A DNA stretch of 64,000 nt from Thuidium tamariscinum (Eukaryota; Streptophyta; Bryopsida; Hypnales; Thuidiaceae): NCBI GenBank assembly GCA_947034885.2, contig OX344757.2, forward strand, positions 1,240,001 to 1,304,000, given 5' to 3'. Under the pieces are notes generated by a model that ran no database searches, had not been told where the DNA came from, and saw only the letters and a list, made by a program, of their open reading frames with translations. The translations under genes were made by a program, and so were the position numbers. Positions 45,887 to 58,623 of the stretch are shown here, in pieces. Every line of letters starts with the position of its first letter. Within the stretch, counting starts at the first letter, position 1.

Positions 45887-47552
45887 GTCCTATTCACGGA
45901 GGTCGGGGGTCGCACGGCGAATGGTGGGTGCTGAGGTTAAGGTACACAGTTCAGTAGGAGGGAAACGTGCTGAGGCAACCGTCGAAGATCGAATATTGTT
46001 AGCATGGAAATTGAAGGTCCGAATAGACGCTGATGTTCGCAGTCATCGAATTCATTGTTCTCATTTGAACCACGCATGGACCTGGTTACCTCAGATTGCT
46101 TTGAAAGCACATTGCATGCCGCTGGGAGTTTCTTTGTGAACCTTCCTCCAAGCGTGATTGCGCTTTTGAGTTGCCTGTGACCCAGACTCTCAGCTCTAGT
46201 TGCGTGGTGTTAATTGCTGTTTGTTGTGTTTGTAACCAGGGCCAACGGGGATGGCCCTTGACCATGTGCAACCTGCTCGACTCCGACAGATCTTAAACCC
46301 TAGAGGACGAATTTCATTGGCCGGTGTCAAACACCGTTTCTGAGCTCAATGTACACGGTTTAAGGGGAAATTTCGTTAGTGGTTTTCTTAATCGACAGTG
46401 ATCGATGGGAGGAAAAGTAGGTTCACCGATCTCATTTTCGGAGACGTTCGCAAGTAAGAGCTGTGTCAGTTTTTCAAGTTCCAATATACGTGCGGGCACC
46501 GTGGAAGATCCATGCGGTAAAGGTGTTGCAGGATCCTCACAGAATACTCTCTAATTTTGCGGACGATCCAATTGGAGATTTCGGGATTGAGGTGGCGATG
46601 GTTTTGGCGCGAGGAGGCTGGACATTGGTGGCAATGCTAGTCTGCGCGCAACACTGTCGCTGCCGGCAAGAACGATTTCAGCGCACGGGATCGTGTAACC
46701 CCATGTCAACAGCTTGGCCCTCCTCTACTGCGCGTGCATGAGAAAAATCGCCGTGAACTATCTTCTAATATCATGATCCCCAATTTGAAAAGAAAGTGAA
46801 CGTCAAATTGGCAACCTCACGATCCAGCAATTTGAAACAGCGAGCCCCAAATTTAACATATCACATCCAACAATATCAGCCTCCCTCCCCCCTACATTGA
46901 ACTCATCTCGCGGACCAAGGTGACTGTCCACCCAACTGAATGCAGGCACAGCTGTTTAAATTGCAAGCGCTCGTAAATCGAAAGCTCAAAATACCCTCTA
47001 CCACGACTATTTCTGCTACCAAACAACAATGCAAAATCCAGATTGAAGGGGGTTGGTTTCTTTTGGGGCGCTCAGTGTACCCAAACACATACAGGTATTG
47101 AGCTCGATAATGGACTACCAAAAACGCTTTCTACTCTAGCCATTTCCGTTGCAACTACGCAGCGACTTAAAACTATACAGCACAGTATCAATCGCTCCTG
47201 TCAACGACGAAGTGGACAAACAGCACAGTCTTCACCACCGCCCTCCCTCCTGCGCTGCATTTTTGATCGACCCCTGCTTCTGATTGATCGGTCGCTTCTG
47301 ATCAACCACGCGTGCGCTGGTTCCAAGTGCATCAGACGACGCTGTGCTCGGTCTGACGAGGTCGACCTCCATCCCCTGCGCTCGCATGAGGACAGATTCA
47401 TTTGTCGTACAGCCCCGTGAATGCCTCATACACCCTCCACAAAAAATTACAACCACCCGAGAACACTGAACCTCACCTCCTCACAATTGCAAGTTTGCGA
47501 ACAGCGAAGGCAGGTTGGGTGTGGATATGAATGATTGCCAAAAACATTCGAT
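45887..47552. other. Aconitase 3' flank, GC-balanced, no gene recognised
   Basis: Includes the aconitase 3' UTR. Open stretches at 46463-46741 and 47043-47420 (+) encode no recognisable domain. GC level is like the genic DNA, so an unrecognised exon or non-coding transcript is possible. Confidence 0.4.
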
Positions 47553-48587
47553 GCGTTTTGTCACACCTTAGTATGTGATTTGTTTTTGGGCCATAACTTT
47601 GTGTTTTAGCTTCAAATGACTCAAATTTGAGAAGAAAGTTATTTATAACCATTATATACCTTTCCTAATTTTTGAGGATTTTTCAAAAATAATTTACTAT
47701 TTTTAAACAGCCCTAGTAATTTCTCACAATGGATGATTTAGGGATTTTTAGCACTATTTGGAACCCAAAAAAACGAATTTGGATTTGGAATTTGGAGAGA
47801 GTGGTCTCTTAGCAAACTTATAGCTACTGTCCGAAGGAACTTAAGAAATATTTATTTTTATGTGGTATAGAAATTCTACAAAGAGAGCTTCTTTCTATAT
47901 TTTTTTTCCTAAGGTATAAAACATTATTTTGGTGAGTTTTTTGGTCAAATTTCATTACCAAAAAGTCTTCTCAAATGTACATTATTTTAGATTCTTTTGT
48001 TTTAAATCATATTTTTTACAAATTAAAATGTCAAAAGTTGTATTTTCTTCACCAAAATTTTATGTGAATTCTATGTCCAAAATTCAAGTGAAGAAAATAT
48101 AACTTCTAACATTTTAATTTATAAAAAATAACACTTTTTTAAATCTAAAAAATGTTCATCTGAGAAGACTTTTTGGTGATAAAATTTAACCAAAAAACTC
48201 ACCAAAATAATGTTTCATACCCTTGAAAAAAAATGTAAAAAGAAGCTCTCTCTCTGTGGACTTCTACAATCTACACCACAAAAAATAAGTATTTTTAAAA
48301 TTCCTTTAGATAGTAGCTATAAGTCTACTCAAAGACCAATTTCTCCAAATTCTAAATCAAAATTCGTTTTTTAGGATTCAATTAGTGCTAAAAAACCCAT
48401 AATCATCCATTGTGAGAAATTATCAAGGCTGTTTAGAAATAGTAAATTATTTTTGAAAAATCCTCAAAAATTAGGTAAGGTATATAATGGTTATGAGTAG
48501 CTTTTCTATCAGTTTGGAGTCATTTGGAGATAAAACACAAAAATCATGACCAAAAAACAAATCAGAAATTAAAGTGTGACAAAACGC
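47553..48587. mobile_element. 1-kb fold-back (palindromic) element
   Basis: The two halves are inverse complements over nearly their whole length: GCGTTTTGTCACACCTTA at the left border and TAAAGTGTGACAAAACGC at the right. Paired blocks include ATAACCATTATATACCTT, AATTTTTGAGGATTTTTCAA and CTCACAATGGATGATT. The centre is near 48075, with almost no spacer. It is AT-rich and sits abruptly inside GC-balanced DNA. No clear target duplication. Inner arm sequence is shared with the TIR element at 11570-12311. Confidence 0.85.
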
Positions 48588-49406
48588 AACAAATAGTACA
48601 AGTGTTTCTTGCATTCACCGACATGCACCTCGCATGGTGTTGCGCACATGAAGCGACCACCACATCCCCTACAGTATACACTGCCATTTTCGTACCCCCC
48701 ACTTTTTGGACCCATTTTCGTCGAAGGCTTTCGTGGCGCTCGTTGTGGTGGATCCCCCGGCGTACAAGATTTGGGCCCCAGTGCTGGTATTCGCAAGGTA
48801 TTACCAACTCTCTCATATATGTCACATTGTAATGCCACAACTGTCGCGCCGAAATGGACAACCCCCAAATCACAGCATCTGCGCGACACAAGATATATAC
48901 ACAGATTCAACAATGACCGATTCAGAGTAAGAGTGAGATCGAACACAATGCCGTCACTTATTGCAGAGCGGCCACATCGTAGTGTCAACACTGGTCGCTC
49001 GACGACATCCACTCCCCTAGCTCATGTTGGCCTGACACTGGAGAACAATAGGCGAAGAGGGAAAACCGACTCGGTTGCCTTTCACCGCCACTCAGTTGCA
49101 ATTAAGCAATGAAAGCAGGCAAAGTCTGTGGGACATGGAAAAGCTACTTCTCTGGCGGTTCTGGCGCTAACTTCGTCCAGGGCATATATGCAGTTCCATG
49201 CTCCTCGTCCATGCATGCCCAAGAGGAGAATATTTGAAGGAGCACATGGTGCCATTTCAAAAGTAAGTAAGGACGAATGGGACCACTTCTGCCACGTACA
49301 GACATCAAGCAATGTCAACAAGGACGCACACATTCTGCATCATCCAGTGAGCAGCTCTTCCTACTCTGCTCACCGAGGCAAAGCGACGTGTCTCCTAATT
49401 TGATTG
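48588..49406. other. GC-balanced region with open stretches on both strands
   Basis: Overlapping long open stretches (48609-49112 on +, 48569-49012 on -) have no recognisable domain, no obvious codon bias and no homologue I can name. Treated as non-coding or unknown. Confidence 0.4.
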
Positions 49407-49595
49407 CACAGGAAACTCATATCACGTTCCCGGTGTTGATTCCCGGTGAGTCTCATTTTTCCCTGTGTAGTTGCAACACGTGTCCAAAATTACTGTAATT
49501 AGTAAAGTTTTCACAGGTGTCAAATTTTAAAGTTCAGTGGAAAACGTGAGACTCACCGGGAATCAACACCGGGAACGTGATATGAGTTTCCTGTG
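49407..49595. mobile_element. 189-bp MITE with 49-bp perfect terminal inverted repeats
   Basis: The left arm 49407-49455 begins CACAGGAAACTCATATCACG, and the right arm 49547-49595 is its exact inverse. Flanks are TTG on both sides (49404-49406, 49596-49598), a possible 3-bp target duplication. CACAG termini plus a 3-bp duplication would fit a CACTA-like element, but the family is not certain. Perfect arms imply a recent insertion. Confidence 0.88.
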
Positions 49596-49598
49596 TTG

Positions 49599-50623
49599 AG
49601 GTCCTACACATCTCCTGATCCTGCCGACCACGTCTCCGATCCTCCTTACTGGAATGTCCTGTCCACACTCCTCACGGCTGAAACAATGGATTGTACAGTA
49701 CTTTGCCTAGCTTTCATAGCATGCACTGCATGCACCTAGCTTCCATTTGCGTCATCATCGAGCAACAACGAAAGGTGCAGGAACCATGCTAGTTAACTCA
49801 CAGCCCGTTCGACGAACGCGATGGAAGTTGATTTCTGTCGAAGGGTAACTCAAAACAATATGGTAACTGGAAACTGCCTCTGAACATTGGAAATATTAAT
49901 GACGAGCTAGTTCAACAGAGTGAGGCATGCGAACCAACCCATTGAAAAATAAACATGGCACAACCCTTAACAGTTGCAATTACTACCCATCTAAGATCTA
50001 GCTCATTCCGGTCACAGAATCCAAGCTTAGCAAGTTACGTAGGTCTTCGAAGGAATTAAGATTCTTCGAGCTAGTGACTGACGAGGGTTGCTGTTAAAAC
50101 TCACAAAGCTAGTCACGGTCCAGATCGATCGGGATGCAATGCATGGCGGGAGATCACCCAGGATCCACGTTTCACCTTCTCAGAACTCTATGGCCGAACA
50201 TTGAAAACCGCCCCCGGCACACGGACTCCTGCACGACCACGCTGACAGCATGATTGGTACATCTTCACGATACTCGACACCAAATAACTTTAGTTAGTGG
50301 AATGAGGTTTCCTTCGAGCAGCCCCACCTGCACTCAGTATACAATTTATATAGTATAGGACTCTAAGCTCCGGGGTTGAGAGCCAAAATAATCCACGATG
50401 ACGTTGGGCGCTATTGTCAAACCAACTCAACTTCCAAAGCACAATGAAATTTGGCAAAGTGTGGGGTTGATAATTTAACATTACTTTTCCTATTATCTTT
50501 TTTTGCTCATTACACGGAGGTCACCACTCTAGTTGGTTGCTGTTTGACTTGAATAATTAAATTTTTTTGAGTACAACTGATTTTCAATAACCAATCAACT
50601 AGAACCATTTACAATCATTTATA
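49599..50623. other. Intergenic, GC-balanced then AT-rich
   Basis: GC-balanced to about 50.4 kb with no recognisable gene, then the AT-rich desert resumes. Confidence 0.45.
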
Positions 50624-51325
50624 GACTAAAGAACCCCAATTTGGAATTCACTGCTTTGAATCATTCCATTCTAATCAATGAGCCAAAAGTTATGGAAAGT
50701 TTTAGTTTGGGGTAATTTGCACGTAGTTATAGAATCTATATTCTAGAAAAAAGTTTGAAAAATCTATACTCTAGAATCTATATTCTTTATTTAGTTCAAT
50801 TTTTAATATTTTTGAAATAAAATTAAAACATTGGATGAAGATAGTTTATTACAATATTACAACCATTGGGATTGGCATTTTTCATCTGCATAAATAAATT
50901 GTTCACAATATAGTATTTTGAAGCATTTTCTACTTCTTTCTATTTACGATTCTTTTTCTATATGTTGTACAATTTCAAATGATTTGAAATTACTCGAGCA
51001 TATAACTAACTTGCATTGAAAAATGAATCCAAAGAATAACTACCATTTTGAACATTTGTTCATACGAATGTGACCTTGTGAAGTGCAGCTGCCCGGATTT
51101 TTGCAAGGATAAAAAGAGGATTTTTGTGAATTCAAATATTAATATCTTGCAATCTACGTAGTGAAAATTTCTGAATTTTTTTTCACATCTTTTCAAACTA
51201 TCTTACTACAAGATCCTACAATTATGTATGTCAAAAAATGTTTAAAATTTTTTTTGCACTTGTATTAGAAATCGTAGTTTTGGAGCATTTTTGGTGAAAA
51301 TATACTCAAAAACCTTTAGGGATTA
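50624..51325 (-). mobile_element. TIR element homologous to 13092-14052, copy 2 (inverse)
   Basis: Ends CTAAAGAACCCC (left) and CCTTTAGGGATT (right) are related to the AACCCCTAAAGG-type termini of copy 1. Read on the minus strand, the interior is collinear with copy 1 (ATTGCAAGATATTA, AATTTATTTATGCAGATG, AAAATGCCAATCCCAATGGT, CCATAACTTTTGGCTCATTG). Shorter than copy 1. No open frame. Confidence 0.6.
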
Positions 51326-51395
51326 ATTATTAAAATTTATCAAGATAAAAATTTATAAAATGTTGAAATCCTTTAATTTATGAATTTTAGCAATC

Positions 51396-51787
51396 ATCAG
51401 GAGAAATTTCAGGCCCCTAGAAGACTGTGAGTTCCTAAACTATAGAAATACTTTCAAAATGCTAAGAATGCTACCACGTAATCAATCTAACATTGTTGGG
51501 CAACTACCACATCAAAGAATATTAATTAATCAATTAAATTAATTGGTTTTCTAAATCCAAAGAAAAATAATTTCTAAAATATTTTTTAGTTTTTTATTAT
51601 TATTATTTTTTAATTCAAAAATTCAGAATAGTACTTGCTAGTTTGCAACATTGAGAATAGTTGCAAGAAATATTTGATTGCAACAACTTCAATTTGCCAT
51701 AATTTCTTATTCTTGTACACAACATAAAACTAGTTCAAAAAACAACCCCAAGATAGTCTCTTGGAGGCCCCAAAACTCGTCTAATAA
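51396..51787 (+). mobile_element. Multi-hairpin MITE family, copy 7
   Basis: The left end ATCAGGAGAAATTTCAGGCC is followed by TAGAAGACTGTGAGTTCC, and the right end is GGAGGCCCCAAAACTCGTCT. The core is degenerate (CTACCACGTAATC...CTACCACATCA). The interior is AT-expanded. An old copy. Confidence 0.65.
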
Positions 51788-52114
51788 CACAAAAAGTTTT
51801 TTAGAACAAAATTTATATTTGTATATGTAATTCTTGCAAAGAGTCTAGTTCATATCTTTAGAAAATTGGCTATGATCTACTAATGTGGTAACCCTACATG
51901 CGTGGTGGTTTTTCCTTGAGTAAAAATCTATAAATTTGGATTTTTGAATAATAATAAGTGAGTAAATTTCAAAATACAATCAACACAATTGTGTTGATTA
52001 TTTGTCCAAATGAAGATGCCCTAACCAATAGAAATAATCAACATATATCTATACATTTTCATATTGTTTCAAATACTGTATTTTTTTGTAGAGTTGTAGT
52101 GTCTTATAAATAAG
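51788..52114. other. AT-rich intergenic DNA
   Basis: Nothing recognised. Confidence 0.5.
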
Positions 52115-52122
52115 TATATTGT

Positions 52123-53328
52123 CCTGGGGAGATTACTCGCGATTTTTAGAAAACTACGTGAGTTAAAAGATAGGGTCTATTCAATTTGAAGGGCATAAAT
52201 TTTATATATACGTAGGACTGCTATAGGATTCTTGAAATGTCACATATCCTATTATATATAAAATAGGCTATGTATAAACATCATTTAGTAGGAATTTTTA
52301 TTAATAAATTAGCCTTTACAAATAGGATTCATATAAAAAGTTTGTAGTACAAATAATGAATATAAATGTAAACAAACTTTTTTAATTGAATGATAAAACT
52401 TACACAATTTAATAAATCTAAGGATATTTTTCAAGAGATTTATTGTTACTATCAAATAATTCTAGCCTATACATACAAATCTTTCCTTAAGTATGCCAAC
52501 TATGTGACAACAAGTAAGAATCTACTGTTCCAAGACAAAAGAGTTGAACTGTAAATTTACAATGGAGTTGTACTATGGAGATTAATTTTGTGTTTGCACA
52601 AAGTACTCGTTAAGAAATTGGTGTAGAGTGTGCAACATTTGCATGGAATCTTTTCTATACTTTGACATTACAAACTCTAAATTTGCCTCAACTACTTGAA
52701 TATGTATTTGTAAATGTTTAGAATCATCTTCTTTTTACTAGTATTTAATAAACACTCTTTTATTTTTTGATTCTAAATTCAAAACTATTCTTAATGCATA
52801 TATATATAGATAAAATATATAGTCTCTATATTATAGTAGAGGTCATATTCTTGGGTTAATCTACAATGTTCTTAGAATGTCAATTTCTCATGTTGTTCAT
52901 GTTATATTACTAGTATTGGTGTTTTTCTTAGTTTTAGTATCATAACTATATTTAATGTTTCTATGATTATTATTCACCATATTAGGTTGTTTAGAATACA
53001 TGGTATAGAATTTAGAAATATTTAATACTATTGTTGTATTTTACATTTTTATTTGTCATTTGAAATTATATTACAATACAAGTAGTGCGTATATTAAAAA
53101 AATAGTGTATATATAAGAACTACTTTTATAGTGTGTTGTAAATGAATATGAAAAAATTAGACATATAAATTTTGTATATAAGATAGCCTAACTATAAAAA
53201 CCAAATGATTGAATTTATATGTAAAAATATGGTCATTTTAATTACTAAAATGAAGGTAAATAGCCCCATGTTAAATACCCTCTTAACTCGGATGTATGCT
53301 TAAAATTATAAGGAGTGATCTCCTTGGG
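52123..53328 (-). mobile_element. hAT-like non-autonomous element, copy 2 (1206 bp, intact borders)
   Basis: Left CCTGGGGAGATTACTC and right GAGTGATCTCCTTGGG are terminal inverted repeats. TATATTGT is perfectly duplicated immediately outside (52115-52122 and 53329-53336). An 8-bp duplication is the hAT signature. It is collinear, in inverse orientation, with 21434-22454 and carries the empty site for the MITE nested in that copy. It has an extra stretch of about 0.5 kb (roughly 52515-53040) missing from copy 1. No transposase frame. Confidence 0.88.
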
Positions 53329-53336
53329 TATATTGT

Positions 53337-55008
53337 GGAGGCTTAATAAGAGGGTCACACATGAAGATCACCATCAAGGATGACTAAGTTGAACATGTCT
53401 ATGACTCAAGTCTATGCCCATTACTTCTATCTTGCCATCATTCCCTATGATATTTTCTATTGGAATATAATCTCATACCTTGTGAAGGTTTGGCAATAGG
53501 GTTCATATGTTGTGTGATGCCCAAATCCACAATCCACTTGCATATGTAGTGATGATGGTGCAATTGAACACCATGATTACAAAGTCATTTGCCAATTTTT
53601 ATACATTTACATTGAATACATTCTCTACAACCTTCAACATGTTCTTGAAGCAATTTGCATCTAGTGGCATCCAATTTGTTGCAAACAAAGTACACCCTCA
53701 TGTCAAGGCACATTTGAGCAATGTGCATATACTAAAAAAAATTAGGGAGTAATAAAAGAAATTTGATTGTACATGAATGATTGCTTATCTGTTTTCACTA
53801 CAAAATGACTTGTACTTCTGTAATTGCACCAACTTTGTCTTATCCGTGATGTCCAAGTCATTTTGTAGTCAATACTAGGACTCATGGATGAAGATATGGT
53901 GAAGTACAAGATTCATCCATAAGGATTTGCTCAAAATGTTGTCAACCATAATATAAGGAGAATGGAAAATCAAATGGAACACAATACTCAGTCATTATCA
54001 AGTATATAATTTTCATACATTGCAATTGCACTTAACTATAACACAACTCTAAAATGACTACAACATTCTCTTTAGTACATGTCATGATTTTTGGCTCCAA
54101 AGACTAGTAGGGAACTATGTTGTCATGAACAAAAGTCAAACTCAAGTTACTAGGATGCAATTAAGCTTTACTAGTATGCAACCATAAAACAAGTACACGG
54201 TCTCCCATAGGGTTATCCCACAATTTTTTGCTCTAAAGACAAGTAGAGCACTACACTATCTTGGATGATAGTGTTATTAGATGCAATTGCTCCTACTAAA
54301 AGTGTTGCAATGTAGTCAAATACAAATACCACAAGAGTAGGAGTTTGCAACCACATGTCACTACAAAGTTACTTAGTTTGATTCCACCGTTACTCACGCA
54401 CAATTTTTGAGCCTATCTTCATGACATGGGTAGATACTCATCATGTCATTACAAAGACAATAGTATTGGTACATATGAATACAATGAAGACTATATTGAG
54501 AAAATCAATACAAAGAAATATATTCCAATGAAAGAAGAAAACAAAAGTGAAAAGGAAATGAAGCTCAAATTAGGTTGCATTCTTAATATTCTACTCTAAC
54601 TTTTACTTTGGCTCTAAACAACTTCTAAAGTAACTAAAGTATGGTCTAACTATAATTCTAACTATAAGTTAAGTCAACTCATATTGTCAGCTCTCAATGT
54701 ATTATTCACTTCAACAACCCAGCTTGCTTCCTTAGGCTAGTTCGTTGCAAATTTAAAAAAATTGGGGGGTCTTCACATTGTTCTTTTTTCAATACACCAA
54801 AAGCAAAGATGGGCTATGTGTTGAAAATACTTTTTCAATGTGTGAGGCATTTACATGTTGAAACTACGTTGCGTTTGCAATGGCACTAGAGAATGACTAA
54901 ACATGACTAGAAAGGGTAATATCCTAAGGTCATATTCTTGTGTGCTTATTGCCAAAAATACTAAGGTGTTCTCAATATATTGTATTTGTTCAAATTTAGA
55001 TTGTATTT
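53337..55008. other. AT-rich intergenic DNA with faint internal repetition
   Basis: No gene. Around 54090-54430 a motif like TTTTTGGCTCCAAAGACTAG recurs in diverged form (TTTTTTGCTCTAAAGACAAG). A 16-bp perfect hairpin lies at 53797-53869. Confidence 0.45.
53797..53869. other. Hairpin with 16-bp perfect stem
   Basis: ACTACAAAATGACTTG (53797-53812) is inverted exactly at 53854-53869, with a 41-nt loop. Partial pairing continues into the loop. No gene association is visible. Confidence 0.65.
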
Positions 55009-55291
55009 CATAAGAGGTTTTCTCACCATGTTGGGAGACTGTGAGTTCCCGGATTGTGGGAACTCGCTGGAAACAGTCCCAGCAGCAGATCTGATGTGGC
55101 ACAGAGATTGCCACATCAGATAATAATATTTTATTAAATTTATTTTTTTATTATTAATTTTTCATTTTTTAAATATTTTTATTTTTTAAATATTTTTTAA
55201 ATATTTTTTAATTTTGACCAGCAGTGGCTGGTTCACAGAATGGGGAACGAGGCTGAAACAGTCTTTCAATACCCCGAAAAAACCTCTTATG
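55009..55291 (+). mobile_element. Multi-hairpin MITE family, copy 8
   Basis: Termini CATAAGAGGTTTT and AAAACCTCTTATG. Internal hairpins in order: GTGAGTTCCC...GGGAACTCGC, TCTGATGTGGC...GCCACATCAGA, then CCAGCAGTGGCTGG. Very similar to 58624-58945. The 12-bp string GTTCAAATTTAG lies just left of the element (54988-54999, 9 bp away) and immediately after its right end (55292-55303). Confidence 0.82.
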
Positions 55292-58200
55292 GTTCAAATT
55301 TAGCATTTTTGCAAATTAGTACATAAGTGTATTAAATCAAGAAATGCTTGGCAACTACAATGGCATAAGAGTTTAGGATTTTTTAGCATTCACCAATACC
55401 CTTCTTGAACTAATAAGTTCTCTTTTAACCCCTTAAGGACTTGATCCATTGTGAAATGGTCAAACTTCTTCTTTGAATTAATTTTAGCCTTTTTAATAGT
55501 GTTCAAACAAAAATCTGATATTTATACTACTTAAAACTATGAATTCTATATCACTCTGAGAATTTGCAATTTGTTTTGTGAAAATTTCTAATTGTTATCA
55601 TTTTTGTTGCAAAAAATGAACATAAATGAGTAAAAATAGAAAAAAAAATCCAAATTATTTGAAATTTTTTTAGAAGGTAAAAATAGCAATAAAGATAAGA
55701 ATAAAAAAATTTCAATTGATTATTTTATTTTTTACAGCCAATATAGCCACATCAAAACACCCTAAAGTCAAATTCAATTATCGAACCAAATTTATCCTTT
55801 TATTTAATTAATGTACAAAATTCTTATAATTTTTGCTAATAGAAAGATCAATTTTCTATTTATTTTGTATTTTTTCAATAATTTTGAAGGAAAATAAAAT
55901 TATTGTGATTTTTCAAAGCTAAAGGTGGAAATAAAATTATATCAATTACAATTTACATTAAAATAATCTGTAATATTTACTATAACTGAAGAGTGGAATG
56001 ACCAATATAATTTTGTAATTTAATTTCAAAATACACTTAAAGAAAAGAAAACATGAATGAAAAGTAGAGCATATCGTGTTATTTGGATTTCAACACATGG
56101 AGCTTTCAATTGCAATAACCTTTTCAATTTTTGACATTTCTCAAAACTTTAAAATAGAATAGACATAAAACTTGAAAAGATTTGTTTTCTTAGCTGAAGT
56201 TAAATTCTAAAAATAATTATATTAAGAGTTATAATCAAGGTTGACCAAGGTGCATCCACTTTTTGGATGCTTGCGCGTTTAAAGATTAATCTTTCCAATT
56301 TTTATGCTTCTTCATTTTTTCATTTTCTCATGGGCCTCTTTAAAGGAATCCATTGAGGAATGTGATGGAGATCATGGCTAGGATTACTTAAATATTTAAA
56401 TTCTAAAAAAGAGCCAATTGAAGCTTTGTAGTTTCAATTTTGCAATTTCAAGAGTCTTATGGTTGCAGTGGAGTCTTATCTTTTTGTTGACAATCAATTA
56501 AATTCTATTAAATTCTTTTTGTTTTTAGGATTTGCAAAAGGGACTAGAAGAGTTTTCAAAGGTATTTAGGCAAAAGTTAGAACATGCTTAACTTGCATCA
56601 ATTTACAAGTGGTTTGATTTAGAACACGTTGCATTTGATATTTTTAAGTGGTTTGATATAAATTTTGATATATTTAGGAGTGTCTGGTTTCTATTATGGA
56701 TTTCTAGACACAAACAAAGTCAATGTCTCTATCAAAAGGGAAGAATTTTGGATTGTTTGATGCCTAAATAGGCCTCACAAGCAAAATAAATAATGTTGAA
56801 AAGCAAGAACATGACTAGAACTTTGAACACTCCCAAGTTTTACTACAAAGAGAAGACTTTTGTCACCATTTTCATTTGGTAGATGAGTCCTTCCTTCAAA
56901 AATCAATATCTAGATATCCTTACCTATTTTCAAGTTATTTTTAGCACTTTTGAGAGGATCATACAAGGACATTCTTTTATTCACTTTTAATTATTCTATG
57001 CCAAACTTTACAATGTTCTTCAATGATTCTCATGGCATAATTTTGGGCCTAATTTAAATTATATATTTTAAAATAAGATCAATTAAGTAGTTCTTTATCA
57101 AACCATGAATACTTGGCACTTTAAGGATAATGATGGCATAGGAGATCCTACTTCCTACAAAATACAAATGATAAAATTATTTGGATAAGAGAGGAAATTT
57201 CAATAGAATAGATGTTGAATTCTTTCTAGTACTACAAACTACTACTACAAACTATGAAGCTTGCCTTCAAATTGCATATTATTAGATAAAATGGACATTT
57301 CCAATCTATAATGCAACTCAATTTTTTACAAAAAAAACAAACACACAAAGTCACAAATCCCCCCGTTGATATTAAAGTGCAAGCTTTGTCTTCTTTGTGC
57401 ACTTCTTTGAACTTTGGACTTTGGTAGCTTGACTAATTCCAAATTAAAGGCTCAAATGCATTTTTTTCTTTGACAAAATCTAATTTGACCTCAAGGGCAT
57501 CATTAGAAGAGCAAGATACTCCTTATAATTCAAAAGAATTATTTGGAAATATTCCATAACTACAAATACATCACACGAGAAAATTTGCCAACTTTGTTCA
57601 ATTGGAGCTACCTATGAATATTGTTTATGACTTTTTTTTTGTACAATGAACATTACTTATTCAAAAATCAAATTCAAATTTCTAATTAGGGATTATTGCC
57701 AACCTAAGTTTTCAAATAGCCAACAATTATTGCTTCTACAACTACAAGAGTTGGAATATTTCATTTAGGAATATTGAGCAAAGGTAACAAGATTCACTAA
57801 TAAAGATGAAATCATAGCCAAAGTTCAATGTTATATTACTATGACCAACTATTAGCCTTGAAAGTGGACTCCTTTTTAAGCACAAGTACTCTACAACATC
57901 CATTATAACAAGAATAAGCCAAAAAAACTCACACATTTTTTCAATAAAGTTAAGGTAAATGTACACAAGAGAATCAATTGATTGTCAAGATAATCATTAC
58001 AAATAAAGATGTAGTAAAATAAGTATTGTCAACCTTGTAATGCAACTACCTTTTGAACACACTCAATTGCCTCATTGTATCCAACAACACCTAGTGTACC
58101 AACTACAATCTCAACAATGCTTGCGTCTTTTGCACGTTCAAGTAGATAGAATCTATACATTAAATCCCTTACTTGGGCTTAATAGATCCTTTACCAAGAC

Positions 58201-58623
58201 TTAATCTTCTACATTGTTCTTTAAATAACAAATGCATGTACATTAGACTTGCAATCACTTAAATCTAATACTAGAACATGTAATAAACTACAACTATACT
58301 AAAATAAAAAAGGTATTCCAAAAATAGTCAAATAAAATTACCACACAATAGTGCCAACACAATCAAATATATAAATCTATCCTACTAGTGAGGGTGCAAA
58401 ATTAGTATACCTATAAAGTTCTATTGAATTACTAGTAGTAAAATATAATACAATATTTCATTGCACACTAGTATTTTATCACTTTGATAAATTAGTTCCC
58501 CATGCACTATTGAAATAAATTAATATACCCTTCTTCACCTCTCAAGTATCAAAATAGATGTGGAATGCTTAGAAATTAGGGCCTGGAAGGTTCATTGGTG
58601 AAAATCATAGAAACAACATGTGA
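55292..58623. other. AT-rich intergenic DNA
   Basis: No gene, no clear element. The short C-run at 57360 (CCCCCG) and scattered low-complexity tracts are the only features noticed. Confidence 0.5.

Noticed and set aside
48569-49112. Protein-coding gene of about 150-167 codons
   Set aside because: Frames are open on both strands at once, and no domain, splice context or start context supports either.
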